From NCBI GenBank assembly GCA_963969395.1, contig OZ017798.1, forward strand, positions 28,016,173-28,080,172: a DNA stretch of 64,000 nucleotides, given 5' to 3'. The position numbers and the translations under genes were made by a program. Within the stretch, counting starts at the first letter, position 1, and each line of letters starts with the position of its first letter. This DNA comes from Pseudoscleropodium purum (Eukaryota; Streptophyta; Bryopsida; Hypnales; Brachytheciaceae). Below, piece after piece: positions 14,301 to 26,245 of the stretch. The notes beneath the pieces are model-generated. The model was not told the origin of the DNA, made no database searches, and saw only the letters and a list, made by a program, of their open reading frames with translations.

Positions 14301-17300
14301 ATCCTATAGCTTTTCGACTTTTTATTTTTGGGTTTTGAGTAGACCTACCCCCCCATTTGTGAGGTCTACGAATCCAACCGTGGTGAAGAAAAGCTATACA
14401 ATTTCACGGTTTGCGAGATATGGCAACTTTGACTTTGATGTATGGAAGTTTGACTTTGCTTTAGGGGATGCAATTGGATGAGTTTTCGAACGAGACCAAC
14501 TATTTCAGGATGTACTTCGCGAGAGCTTTCCAAGAAAGGGTTTAGTTCGTCTAAAATTAGGCTTTTTATTTTTAGACTCTAGGGGATGGTTTAGGTGGAT
14601 TTGGACTTTAGTGAAGGTGGTCCGGGTCTATTATAGATTGGATGATCTTGTAGATCTTGTGATTGGGGTCATGAGATGATGTGGCCCTTTTCCATTGGAC
14701 CCCGTATGGATGAGTTCTTGATGGATGAAGTTTAGATTTTTCAACTTCATCCGCAAATTGGCGCTAGTTGATGTATTGGATGACAAAGTGAATCACCTTT
14801 TCGGAAAGCGCTTTCAAGCACCTAGAAGGTGGTGTACTTATCCTAGTCTAAAAATAGTTATTTCAAAGGCTCCAAACATGGAATGTTCCCTAGTTGCTTT
14901 TGCATAAAGAAGGGCGATTCTATTTGGACTCCATGGTGTTGTAGGTCTTCTTCGTGGGATTCCAAAATGACGTGGCACTTCATGATTGGACGTCGTATGC
15001 ATGAGTTAATGATGGATGAAGTTTCATTGTTCCCTACTTCATCCGTCCATTGCCGCTATTTGAAGAGTCGGATGATAAAGTGCTAACCCTTTTTGGAAAG
15101 CTCTTTTCCAAACCTTGAAGGTGGTGTCTTTATACTTGACCCAAAATAGATATTTAGGGGGGCCAAAACGGGAAGGCCTACTTTGGAGCTTCTATAAAAA
15201 GAAGGGCGATTATATTTGGACCACCTGGCGTTGTAGGTCTTCTTCATGGGATTCCAAAATGACATGGCACTTCATGATTGGACGCCGTAAGCAAGAGTTA
15301 TGGATGGATGAAGTTTGAATGTCTCATACTTCATCCATTAATTGCCACTATTTTTGGAGTCGGGTGAGAGGGTTTAGGGTTTTGGGGGTTACAAGGGTGT
15401 CCCCGAATTTTGGACATACTTTTTTAAGGTTGATTTTTGGCCTACCCCCCCATTATCATATATTGTGCATCCAATGGTGACAAAAACCACCTTAACAATA
15501 TCACCATTTGTGAGATATGACAAGTTTGACTTTTTGAGGGTGAGATGACTTTCTTCATGAAAAGTTATTTTGAAGTTTGGAGTTGACCTACCCCCCTATT
15601 TGTGGGTGTTGTGAAACCAATGGTGGTGTTCGTTTTTTGAAAAAATGGTTTGGTTGGGTGCAGCGAGCGTTTTAAAAGTGACTTTTTTAGGTGCTATCTT
15701 TGGCATGTCGAGGATTTTGAAAGAATGGAGCATACCTACCCCCCCATTTTCAAGGGTTGTGAACGCAATGGAGTAATAAAAAGCCTAAACATATGGCTTT
15801 CTTTGGGAGATATGGCTGATTTGACTTTTTGACCCCCTAGAGTTGACTTTTTGAAGGTGATTGAATTTGAAGTTTTGACCCTAAACAATATTGTAGGTCT
15901 ATGAATGGGTGTTCCGGATTGGTATCCCACTTGTTGATATGACCTCGTATGCATGAGTTATGGATGGATAAAGCTGCACATTCATTTTGGAACTTCAGGA
16001 ATTTATAATTAATGCATACCATGGGGGTGGGACTTTGCTACAACGGGTGCAATATGATGACTGTCGAAACGAGACCAACCATTTTGGAATGTACTGGACC
16101 AAAGCTTTCTAAAAAGGTCTTGGTTGGCTACAATGAGTCGGTTTTAAGGGTTGTAGGGCTTTTTAGGGCTTTTTAGGGCTTTTTAGGGCTTTTTAGGGCC
16201 TTAGGGTTTAGGGGGGGTTTCGAGGGGTTCTTAAGGGTTTTAGGCTTTAGGGGTTTTAGGGTTTCGGGTTACAGGAGTGTCCCATAGGGAAAAGGGCTTC
16301 CTGGATGTAGTAGCTTTGGATGATATAAGCATACGGTTGGAACCGCAATTCAACAAGGATCAAGATTGTGTAAAGCTTTTCTAAAAATTTAGGGTTTTGT
16401 GGAAGCCCTCAATTGCCCTGTTTGGGCTTGAGGGTTAGGTTTAGGGTTACATGGGTATCCTATAGCTTTTCGACTTTTTATTTTTGGGTTTTGAGTAGAC
16501 CTACCCCCCCATTTGTGAGGTCTACGAATCCAACCGTGGTGAAGAAAAGCTATACAATTTCACGGTTTGCGAGATATGGCAACTTTGACTTTGATGTATG
16601 GAAGTTTGACTTTGCTTTAGGGGATGCAATTGGATGAGTTTTCGAACGAGACCAACTATTTCAGGATGTACTTCGCGAGAGCTTTCCAAGAAAGGGTTTA
16701 GTTCGTCTAAAATTAGGCTTTTTATTTTTAGACTCTAGGGGATGGTTTAGGTGGATTTGGACTTTAGTGAAGGTGGTCCGGGTCTATTATAGATTGGATG
16801 ATCTTGTAGATCTTGTGATTGGGGTCATGAGATGATGTGGCCCTTTTCCATTGGACCCCGTATGGATGAGTTCTTGATGGATGAAGTTTAGATTTTTCAA
16901 CTTCATCCGCAAATTGGCGCTAGTTGATGTATTGGATGACAAAGTGAATCACCTTTTCGGAAAGCGCTTTCAAGCACCTAGAAGGTGGTGTACTTATCCT
17001 AGTCTAAAAATAGTTATTTCAAAGGCTCCAAACATGGAATGTTCCCTAGTTGCTTTTGCATAAAGAAGGGCGATTCTATTTGGACTCCATGGTGTTGTAG
17101 GTCTTCTTCGTGGGATTCCAAAATGACGTGGCACTTCATGATTGGACGTCGTATGCATGAGTTAATGATGGATGAAGTTTCATTGTTCCCTACTTCATCC
17201 GTCCATTGCCGCTATTTGAAGAGTCGGATGATAAAGTGCTAACCCTTTTTGGAAAGCTCTTTTCCAAACCTTGAAGGTGGTGTCTTTATACTTGACCCAA

Positions 17301-20300
17301 AATAGATATTTAGGGGGGCCAAAACGGGAAGGCCTACTTTGGAGCTTCTATAAAAAGAAGGGCGATTATATTTGGACCACCTGGCGTTGTAGGTCTTCTT
17401 CATGGGATTCCAAAATGACATGGCACTTCATGATTGGACGCCGTAAGCAAGAGTTATGGATGGATGAAGTTTGAATGTCTCATACTTCATCCATTAATTG
17501 CCACTATTTTTGGAGTCGGGTGAGAGGGTTTAGGGTTTTGGGGGTTACAAGGGTGTCCCCGAATTTTGGACATACTTTTTTAAGGTTGATTTTTGGCCTA
17601 CCCCCCCATTATCATATATTGTGCATCCAATGGTGACAAAAACCACCTTAACAATATCACCATTTGTGAGATATGACAAGTTTGACTTTTTGAGGGTGAG
17701 ATGACTTTCTTCATGAAAAGTTATTTTGAAGTTTGGAGTTGACCTACCCCCCTATTTGTGGGTGTTGTGAAACCAATGGTGGTGTTCGTTTTTTGAAAAA
17801 ATGGTTTGGTTGGGTGCAGCGAGCGTTTTAAAAGTGACTTTTTTAGGTGCTATCTTTGGCATGTCGAGGATTTTGAAAGAATGGAGCATACCTACCCCCC
17901 CATTTTCAAGGGTTGTGAACGCAATGGAGTAATAAAAAGCCTAAACATATGGCTTTCTTTGGGAGATATGGCTGATTTGACTTTTTGACCCCCTAGAGTT
18001 GACTTTTTGAAGGTGATTGAATTTGAAGTTTTGACCCTAAACAATATTGTAGGTCTATGAATGGGTGTTCCGGATTGGTATCCCACTTGTTGATATGACC
18101 TCGTATGCATGAGTTATGGATGGATAAAGCTGCACATTCATTTTGGAACTTCAGGAATTTATAATTAATGCATACCATGGGGGTGGGACTTTGCTACAAC
18201 GGGTGCAATATGATGACTGTCGAAACGAGACCAACCATTTTGGAATGTACTGGACCAAAGCTTTCTAAAAAGGTCTTGGTTGGCTACAATGAGTCGGTTT
18301 TAAGGGTTGTAGGGCTTTTTAGGGCTTTTTAGGGCTTTTTAGGGCTTTTTAGGGCCTTAGGGTTTAGGGGGGGTTTCGAGGGGTTCTTAAGGGTTTTAGG
18401 CTTTAGGGGTTTTAGGGTTTCGGGTTACAGGAGTGTCCCATAGGGAAAAGGGCTTCCTGGATGTAGTAGCTTTGGATGATATAAGCATACGGTTGGAACC
18501 GCAATTCAACAAGGATCAAGATTGTGTAAAGCTTTTCTAAAAATTTAGGGTTTTGTGGAAGCCCTCAATTGCCCTGTTTGGGCTTGAGGGTTAGGTTTAG
18601 GGTTACATGGGTATCCTATAGCTTTTCGACTTTTTATTTTTGGGTTTTGAGTAGACCTACCCCCCCATTTGTGAGGTCTACGAATCCAACCGTGGTGAAG
18701 AAAAGCTATACAATTTCACGGTTTGCGAGATATGGCAACTTTGACTTTGATGTATGGAAGTTTGACTTTGCTTTAGGGGATGCAATTGGATGAGTTTTCG
18801 AACGAGACCAACTATTTCAGGATGTACTTCGCGAGAGCTTTCCAAGAAAGGGTTTAGTTCGTCTAAAATTAGGCTTTTTATTTTTAGACTCTAGGGGATG
18901 GTTTAGGTGGATTTGGACTTTAGTGAAGGTGGTCCGGGTCTATTATAGATTGGATGATCTTGTAGATCTTGTGATTGGGGTCATGAGATGATGTGGCCCT
19001 TTTCCATTGGACCCCGTATGGATGAGTTCTTGATGGATGAAGTTTAGATTTTTCAACTTCATCCGCAAATTGGCGCTAGTTGATGTATTGGATGACAAAG
19101 TGAATCACCTTTTCGGAAAGCGCTTTCAAGCACCTAGAAGGTGGTGTACTTATCCTAGTCTAAAAATAGTTATTTCAAAGGCTCCAAACATGGAATGTTC
19201 CCTAGTTGCTTTTGCATAAAGAAGGGCGATTCTATTTGGACTCCATGGTGTTGTAGGTCTTCTTCGTGGGATTCCAAAATGACGTGGCACTTCATGATTG
19301 GACGTCGTATGCATGAGTTAATGATGGATGAAGTTTCATTGTTCCCTACTTCATCCGTCCATTGCCGCTATTTGAAGAGTCGGATGATAAAGTGCTAACC
19401 CTTTTTGGAAAGCTCTTTTCCAAACCTTGAAGGTGGTGTCTTTATACTTGACCCAAAATAGATATTTAGGGGGGCCAAAACGGGAAGGCCTACTTTGGAG
19501 CTTCTATAAAAAGAAGGGCGATTATATTTGGACCACCTGGCGTTGTAGGTCTTCTTCATGGGATTCCAAAATGACATGGCACTTCATGATTGGACGCCGT
19601 AAGCAAGAGTTATGGATGGATGAAGTTTGAATGTCTCATACTTCATCCATTAATTGCCACTATTTTTGGAGTCGGGTGAGAGGGTTTAGGGTTTTGGGGG
19701 TTACAAGGGTGTCCCCGAATTTTGGACATACTTTTTTAAGGTTGATTTTTGGCCTACCCCCCCATTATCATATATTGTGCATCCAATGGTGACAAAAACC
19801 ACCTTAACAATATCACCATTTGTGAGATATGACAAGTTTGACTTTTTGAGGGTGAGATGACTTTCTTCATGAAAAGTTATTTTGAAGTTTGGAGTTGACC
19901 TACCCCCCTATTTGTGGGTGTTGTGAAACCAATGGTGGTGTTCGTTTTTTGAAAAAATGGTTTGGTTGGGTGCAGCGAGCGTTTTAAAAGTGACTTTTTT
20001 AGGTGCTATCTTTGGCATGTCGAGGATTTTGAAAGAATGGAGCATACCTACCCCCCCATTTTCAAGGGTTGTGAACGCAATGGAGTAATAAAAAGCCTAA
20101 ACATATGGCTTTCTTTGGGAGATATGGCTGATTTGACTTTTTGACCCCCTAGAGTTGACTTTTTGAAGGTGATTGAATTTGAAGTTTTGACCCTAAACAA
20201 TATTGTAGGTCTATGAATGGGTGTTCCGGATTGGTATCCCACTTGTTGATATGACCTCGTATGCATGAGTTATGGATGGATAAAGCTGCACATTCATTTT

Positions 20301-22956
20301 GGAACTTCAGGAATTTATAATTAATGCATACCATGGGGGTGGGACTTTGCTACAACGGGTGCAATATGATGACTGTCGAAACGAGACCAACCATTTTGGA
20401 ATGTACTGGACCAAAGCTTTCTAAAAAGGTCTTGGTTGGCTACAATGAGTCGGTTTTAAGGGTTGTAGGGCTTTTTAGGGCTTTTTAGGGCTTTTTAGGG
20501 CTTTTTAGGGCCTTAGGGTTTAGGGGGGGTTTCGAGGGGTTCTTAAGGGTTTTAGGCTTTAGGGGTTTTAGGGTTTCGGGTTACAGGAGTGTCCCATAGG
20601 GAAAAGGGCTTCCTGGATGTAGTAGCTTTGGATGATATAAGCATACGGTTGGAACCGCAATTCAACAAGGATCAAGATTGTGTAAAGCTTTTCTAAAAAT
20701 TTAGGGTTTTGTGGAAGCCCTCAATTGCCCTGTTTGGGCTTGAGGGTTAGGTTTAGGGTTACATGGGTATCCTATAGCTTTTCGACTTTTTATTTTTGGG
20801 TTTTGAGTAGACCTACCCCCCCATTTGTGAGGTCTACGAATCCAACCGTGGTGAAGAAAAGCTATACAATTTCACGGTTTGCGAGATATGGCAACTTTGA
20901 CTTTGATGTATGGAAGTTTGACTTTGCTTTAGGGGATGCAATTGGATGAGTTTTCGAACGAGACCAACTATTTCAGGATGTACTTCGCGAGAGCTTTCCA
21001 AGAAAGGGTTTAGTTCGTCTAAAATTAGGCTTTTTATTTTTAGACTCTAGGGGATGGTTTAGGTGGATTTGGACTTTAGTGAAGGTGGTCCGGGTCTATT
21101 ATAGATTGGATGATCTTGTAGATCTTGTGATTGGGGTCATGAGATGATGTGGCCCTTTTCCATTGGACCCCGTATGGATGAGTTCTTGATGGATGAAGTT
21201 TAGATTTTTCAACTTCATCCGCAAATTGGCGCTAGTTGATGTATTGGATGACAAAGTGAATCACCTTTTCGGAAAGCGCTTTCAAGCACCTAGAAGGTGG
21301 TGTACTTATCCTAGTCTAAAAATAGTTATTTCAAAGGCTCCAAACATGGAATGTTCCCTAGTTGCTTTTGCATAAAGAAGGGCGATTCTATTTGGACTCC
21401 ATGGTGTTGTAGGTCTTCTTCGTGGGATTCCAAAATGACGTGGCACTTCATGATTGGACGTCGTATGCATGAGTTAATGATGGATGAAGTTTCATTGTTC
21501 CCTACTTCATCCGTCCATTGCCGCTATTTGAAGAGTCGGATGATAAAGTGCTAACCCTTTTTGGAAAGCTCTTTTCCAAACCTTGAAGGTGGTGTCTTTA
21601 TACTTGACCCAAAATAGATATTTAGGGGGGCCAAAACGGGAAGGCCTACTTTGGAGCTTCTATAAAAAGAAGGGCGATTATATTTGGACCACCTGGCGTT
21701 GTAGGTCTTCTTCATGGGATTCCAAAATGACATGGCACTTCATGATTGGACGCCGTAAGCAAGAGTTATGGATGGATGAAGTTTGAATGTCTCATACTTC
21801 ATCCATTAATTGCCACTATTTTTGGAGTCGGGTGAGAGGGTTTAGGGTTTTGGGGGTTACAAGGGTGTCCCCGAATTTTGGACATACTTTTTTAAGGTTG
21901 ATTTTTGGCCTACCCCCCCATTATCATATATTGTGCATCCAATGGTGACAAAAACCACCTTAACAATATCACCATTTGTGAGATATGACAAGTTTGACTT
22001 TTTGAGGGTGAGATGACTTTCTTCATGAAAAGTTATTTTGAAGTTTGGAGTTGACCTACCCCCCTATTTGTGGGTGTTGTGAAACCAATGGTGGTGTTCG
22101 TTTTTTGAAAAAATGGTTTGGTTGGGTGCAGCGAGCGTTTTAAAAGTGACTTTTTTAGGTGCTATCTTTGGCATGTCGAGGATTTTGAAAGAATGGAGCA
22201 TACCTACCCCCCCATTTTCAAGGGTTGTGAACGCAATGGAGTAATAAAAAGCCTAAACATATGGCTTTCTTTGGGAGATATGGCTGATTTGACTTTTTGA
22301 CCCCCTAGAGTTGACTTTTTGAAGGTGATTGAATTTGAAGTTTTGACCCTAAACAATATTGTAGGTCTATGAATGGGTGTTCCGGATTGGTATCCCACTT
22401 GTTGATATGACCTCGTATGCATGAGTTATGGATGGATAAAGCTGCACATTCATTTTGGAACTTCAGGAATTTATAATTAATGCATACCATGGGGGTGGGA
22501 CTTTGCTACAACGGGTGCAATATGATGACTGTCGAAACGAGACCAACCATTTTGGAATGTACTGGACCAAAGCTTTCTAAAAAGGTCTTGGTTGGCTACA
22601 ATGAGTCGGTTTTAAGGGTTGTAGGGCTTTTTAGGGCTTTTTAGGGCTTTTTAGGGCTTTTTAGGGCCTTAGGGTTTAGGGGGGGTTTCGAGGGGTTCTT
22701 AAGGGTTTTAGGCTTTAGGGGTTTTAGGGTTTCGGGTTACAGGAGTGTCCCATAGGGAAAAGGGCTTCCTGGATGTAGTAGCTTTGGATGATATAAGCAT
22801 ACGGTTGGAACCGCAATTCAACAAGGATCAAGATTGTGTAAAGCTTTTCTAAAAATTTAGGGTTTTGTGGAAGCCCTCAATTGCCCTGTTTGGGCTTGAG
22901 GGTTAGGTTTAGGGTTACATGGGTATCCTATAGCTTTTCGACTTTTTATTTTTGGG

Positions 22957-22987
22957 TTTAGGGTTTAGGGTTTAGGGTTTAGGGTTA
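22957..22987 (+). repeat. Interstitial telomere tract at the array edge and start of duplicated segment (copy A)
   Basis: Satellite sequence stops inside its TTTTTGGGTTT word and continues as four perfect TTTAGGG units, then GGGTTACAGGGG. The same tract, longer, opens the second copy of the segment at 50088. Confidence 0.95.
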
Positions 22988-23143
22988 CAGGGGTGTCCCA
23001 TAGAGAAAATAAGTTCTTTGATTCCTATGCTTTTGTTGATGTAAGTATATGGTTGGAATCACAATTCAATAGGGATCAAATCTGTGTAAAGCTTTTTCAA
23101 AAATTGTATGTTATGTGAAAGCCCTAAATTGCCCTAATTTGGA
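22982..23143 (+). repeat. Module homologous to the interior of the satellite unit (copy A)
   Basis: About 160 bp starting at GGGTTACAGG match satellite-unit positions 1174-1335 in order: a GTGTCCCATAG word, GATGTAAGTATATGGTTGGAA against GATATAAGCATACGGTTGGAA, then CAATTCAA, GGGATCAA, GTGTAAAGCTTTT and AATTGCCCT. It is clearly diverged from the array consensus. The array and the neighbouring segment therefore share an ancestral module, and the junction lies beside it. Confidence 0.85.
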
Positions 23144-23306
23144 TCTTGGATGCCCTATTTTGGATCTTAATGACTATTACATGTTGCTGTGACTTGAAAT
23201 GAAGTTTTTCCATACCCCAGGCCTTTGAAATTTCAATGGTCGACTCTTCTACCAATCTAACATCGAATCACAGCGTAAGCCATTTGACTTTGGCTTGTAT
23301 CTATAA

Positions 23307-23417
23307 ATGAAATGCACAGTGAATGACACGGAAATTGAATTGGTTCATAAAGTCTATAAGGAAGCTAGTTATTCATTAAGTAATAGATTACAACTTAGAA
23401 TACTTCCTAGTTGGTAG
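23307..23417 (+). pseudogene. Small frame of unknown function, cut by TAG (copy A)
   Basis: An ATG frame beginning MKCTVNDTEIELV runs 36 codons and stops at TAG (23415-23417). In the sister copy (50500-50838) the same codon is CAG and the frame continues to 112 codons. I recognise no domain. The intact version runs into the ~46-bp minisatellite, which makes it a weak protein candidate. The value of this entry is the directly visible C/T difference between sister copies that opens or closes the frame. Confidence 0.4.
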
Positions 23418-23497
23418 TGGAAGAAGATTTACCTGAGTCTTGGGTTAGGATTCCAATCAATTTCGAACATCAAACTTTGTTATTCCTCCTGCAATCC

Positions 23498-23702
23498 ACA
23501 GCACCTGGAGACAGTGTATACGGTGCTCCTCCTCCAATCCACGGCTCCTGGAGATAGTGTACATGGTGCTCCTCCAACCCACAGCACCTGGAGAACAGCA
23601 CCTGGAGATAGTATAGACGGTACTCTTCCAACCCACAACACCTAGAGATAGTATAGACGGTGCTCTTCCAACCTAGAGTACCTAGAGACAGTGTACATGG
23701 GA
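23498..23702 (+). repeat. ~40-48-bp minisatellite (copy A)
   Basis: Four to five diverged units contain CACCTGGAGA or ACCTAGAGA, then AGTGTA or AGTATAGA, then GGTGCTC or GGTACTC and CCAACCCACA or CCAATCCAC. The same block is in copy B at 50691-50895. The 80-codon minus-strand frame over it is a product of the repeat. Confidence 0.85.
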
Positions 23703-23886
23703 GAAATGTCACAAGGATTCAAAGAGAGCATGTATTGACTTCAACATTATTTCCATTACATGGGTGATTGGTTATTTTGGCTACGGAAGTTAAGATATGC
23801 AAATGTCATATTGTTCAATCAAACCGGATAGTAGAAGTATACTGATTAGCTTATAAACTGCAAACTCAAATAGCCAAGTTTAGTAC

Positions 23887-24003
23887 CTGTGGTATAAAAT
23901 CACGTGTAGTGTAAGGTCTAATGTCAAGATCCAGTGCAAGCAGTTTTGATTTAAGATCAATATGACCTCCATGGCCCAGCCCATTGACTAGTCTCTTCGG
24001 AAC
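23887..24003 (-). pseudogene. Orphan exon-like block, 39 codons (copy A)
   Basis: On the minus strand a 117-bp open block is preceded by a CAG acceptor and followed by CAG/GTACTA, giving exactly 39 codons in phase 0. The product begins VPKRLVNGLGHGGHIDL and ends RPYTTRDFIPQ. Composition and splice borders look like a real protein exon, but I cannot name the family. It lies about 730 bp downstream (minus strand) of the GCN1-like exons, so it could be a fused remnant or a separate gene. In copy B one residue differs (Asp to Tyr near residue 28). Confidence 0.5.
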
Positions 24004-24734
24004 CTGCACGTACCAAAGGCTTCAAATTAAAACCCAAGCTAGTCAAAATATCAGAGCAAGCTTGGGGACCTCAAATAAAAATCAGAGCGAGTCAAACGAG
24101 TACAACAACGACTTCACAAAGCATAATAGTGAGTGATGACATGGTTCAAGCCTCGCACCTTTTTACCCGCCATTAGGTTAGCACAGCGTCTTCGATGTAA
24201 ATTTGAACCTGAAACCACAGAAATATTTTTTTATGAGTGGCATGGGAAAAAATACACTCCAAAGAAGCCATCTTCATTGTCTAGACTACCTCCAAAATGA
24301 TCCTAACCTACAACAAGAAACATGGATTTTGACCCTAAACCACAAAAGAAGATTAAGTATGCACAGCAACCCTAAAAACTTGAATTCCCAACTACATTGA
24401 CCAGCTTGAATGTGCATGGAATCCGAAATTCTCTCTACTGGAGTGAAATGAATGCCATTTACAAAACTTGACGGTGATATTAGAAACTTGAACCCTAAAC
24501 CAAATTTGAAAATTGACCACAGATTGAAATTTTGTTGCCAAAGCGAAGACATATAAATGAAATACTAGTAAATCCTTTAAAAATAATGCACTTGCAAATG
24601 AATACATGGGTTTTACCTACCTATGCCCATTGGAGTAAAAGATCAAAAAAAGAAAATCACACCACTCCAAGGGGCATGGTACTTGCCTTGAAAACATTTC
24701 CATGTGCAAGAAGTCTCGGTTTAGGAATTCTTAC
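24004..24734. other. No recognised gene; intron-like spacer (copy A)
   Basis: AT-rich sequence between the orphan exon and the GCN1-like exons. Three overlapping small frames on both strands show no domain and no conserved composition. If the flanking exons once belonged to one transcription unit, this would be intron. Confidence 0.4.
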
Positions 24735-25164
24735 CTAGGCAGTGAAACACAGAAACTAGATTTTGGGTTCAAGTCAATCGAAGTCCTTATATAAATTGGC
24801 ATCATCTCCTCCAACATTTCCGGTGTATTTGTAACGATTGTCTTCCACACAAGAAGCAATGCCTAACTGTGCACACACAATGCAGAATTGTAAAAATAAG
24901 AACTTTGAGGTTTAGGGTGCATTGCACATATACTAATACAAATCAAACACCATACGGAAGAACATAGGAGTGATAGCTTGCAAGAGTGAAACGCAACAGC
25001 AAGTCTAGTGGTTCACCTGTCAAACAACAAAGCTAACGTCGAACTGCACCATATAGACTATAGCCAAAACCTCATTCCAACGCTCTGCACCTAAATTGTT
25101 AACAATGGCTCTACCATGAGCCTTAGTGTTGGCACCCTGGTCCTTGATTCGGAAACCCCAATTT
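24735..25164 (-). pseudogene. GCN1 (ILITHYIA)-like pseudogene fragment, two exons (copy A)
   Basis: Two minus-strand exon blocks are visible, 25164-25017 and 24862-24735, separated by an intron with GTGAAC donor and TTAG acceptor. The first reads KAHGRAIVNNLGAERWNEV, then YMVQFDVSFVV, a TGA stop (25020-25022) and Q. The second starts ALLLVWKTIVTNTPEMLEEM. This matches my memory of the conserved GCN1 HEAT-repeat region (AHGRAI..LG..R.NEVLA..YM...DV...VRQA.L.VWK..V.NTP). GCN1 is the ribosome-associated activator of the GCN2 eIF2-alpha kinase. The stop sits where the family has Arg before Gln, so a CGA-to-TGA change fits. The second block diverges after about 25 residues. The fragment is tiny against a ~2600-residue protein and is not functional. 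Confidence 0.75.
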
Positions 25165-25355
25165 CTAGGGCAGCATCATAGAAAGGCTTAAACTGTCATA
25201 ACCCAAACTTCCAAATTACAACGCTGGAGGGCAAAAAACCAAGGATTCCTACCGCAGCATCACAGAAAGGCTGCAACTATCCCAACCACAACTTCCAAAT
25301 CACACCGCTGCGAGAAGAAACCAAGAGGCGTTATATGTATATCCTTCCATTACAA
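25165..25355 (-). repeat. Degenerate ~80-bp duplication beside the GCN1 fragment (copy A)
   Basis: The stretch around GCAGCATCATAGAAAGGC followed by AACTTCCAAATTACA (25170-25235) recurs as GCAGCATCACAGAAAGGC then AACTTCCAAATCACA (25255-25310), and again more loosely near 25705-25765. No coding call is made. Confidence 0.5.
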
Positions 25356-25676
25356 TCTCCCGAACTTCTCCCTGCCTGTCTCCCTCTCCTCGCACCCTGA
25401 ACTCTTCAACTGAAGCTTTCCACAGCGCACTCCCTCACCCTGGAACTCATCCTTCCTACCTGTCTCCCGAACTTCTCCCTGCCTGTCTCCCTCTCCTCGC
25501 ACCCTGAACTCTTCAACTGAAGCTTTCCACAGCGCACTCCCTCACCCTAGAACTCATCCTTCCTGCCTGTCTCCCGAACTTCTCCCTGCCTGTCTCCTTC
25601 TCCTCGCACCCTGAACTCGTCAACTGAAGCTTTCCACAGCGCACTCCCTCACCCTGGAACTCATCCTTCCTGCCTG
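25356..25676 (+). repeat. 107-bp tandem repeat, 3 copies (copy A)
   Basis: The word TCTCCCGAACTTCTCCCTGC starts at 25356, 25463 and 25570, spacing exactly 107 bp, with few mismatches. Pyrimidine-rich on the plus strand. The 150- and 123-codon minus-strand frames over it are repeat products. Confidence 0.93.
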
Positions 25677-25919
25677 CATTGAATTCCAAACCTTGATTTC
25701 CACCACAACATCGTCGGAAGGCTCCAACTTTTCCAACAAAAACTCCCAAATCAAAACGCTGCAGAGGAAACGGAGGAGCGTGCGAGAGTTGCAATGCGAC
25801 GCCGGCGCAAAGGTAAGCTTTGCTTGGTGGTCCGTGACAACCGGACTTGCTATAGCTGGCCCCCCAAAAACTCCGAAAATATCGTGGGTTCCCCCGGATA
25901 ATACTACGTCGCAAATTTT

Positions 25920-26110
25920 TTGCACCACGTGGAGCCATCCCCATGCCGCTGATAAGTCGCCCCACCCCAGGCTGTTGATAAGTCGTGCCACGCTAAACCA
26001 TCCCCATGCTGCTGATAATTCGCCCCACCCCAGGCTACTGATAAGTCATGCTACGTGGAGCCATCCCCATGCCACTGATAAGTTGCCCCATACGCATAGC
26101 CAATCCCATG
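25920..26110 (+). repeat. 63-bp tandem repeat, ~3 copies (copy A)
   Basis: CCATCCCCATGC recurs at 25935, 25998 and 26061 (63 bp), with GCTGATAAGTCGCCCCACCC between. Since 63 is a multiple of three, one plus frame stays open and gives a 21-residue repeat (SHPHAADKSPHPRLLISRAT type). That frame (25693-26190) has no ATG start and no recognisable domain, so I treat it as repeat only. Confidence 0.85.
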
Positions 26111-26245
26111 ACGCCTTGATAAGTCGCAGTTTGCACAGCCAAAAATACGGAATCGGTAAATGGTTTGTGTGTTCAAGTCATATGAACTAACATACCCCAA
26201 AAAATATGGAATTGGTAAATATGGAATTTGTGTGTTAGAGTCATA

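Larger units (their letters stand above)
1..22958. repeat. 2156-bp tandem satellite array, ~10.65 near-identical copies
   Basis: The sequence repeats with an exact period of 2156 bp: position p matches p+2156 from base 1 until the match is lost near 22958. Ten full units (1-2156 through 19405-21560) and a 1398-bp partial unit are present. The array enters from the left, so its full size is unknown. Every short open frame recurs at the same unit offset with identical translation, except one frame in the sixth unit that carries a base change at 11348. The unit is AT-rich, has no frame longer than about 74 codons, and contains degenerate TTTAGGG-like tracts and diverged internal sub-repeats, so it is a higher-order satellite rather than a gene family. 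Near-identity implies very recent amplification or strong homogenisation; assembly duplication is an alternative. Centromeric, knob or subtelomeric roles are inference. Confidence 0.97.

Noticed and set aside
1..22490. About ten recurring small frames per array (60-74 codons)
   Set aside because: They repeat with the satellite, overlap on both strands, show no domain and have no codon signal; they are shadows of a non-coding unit.
1..22958. Assembly artefact as the sole explanation of the identical units
   Set aside because: Not excluded, but a unit-specific base at 11348 and a clean edge at 22958 are compatible with a real array; long reads would decide.
22957..22987. Reading the telomere tract as a true chromosome end
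   Set aside because: Only four units, with long unrelated sequence on both sides; it is interstitial.
24140..24180. Possible tRNA B-box (GGTTCAAGCC) on the plus strand
   Set aside because: No matching A-box or acceptor stem at the right spacing.
25794..25812. Short ATG exon MRRRRK followed by a GTAAGC donor
   Set aside because: Only six codons, inside low-complexity sequence, with no supporting downstream exon.
25513..26190. 150-, 123- and 165-codon frames across the 107- and 63-bp repeats
   Set aside because: The plus frame has no ATG start, and all three are made largely of tandem repeat translation.
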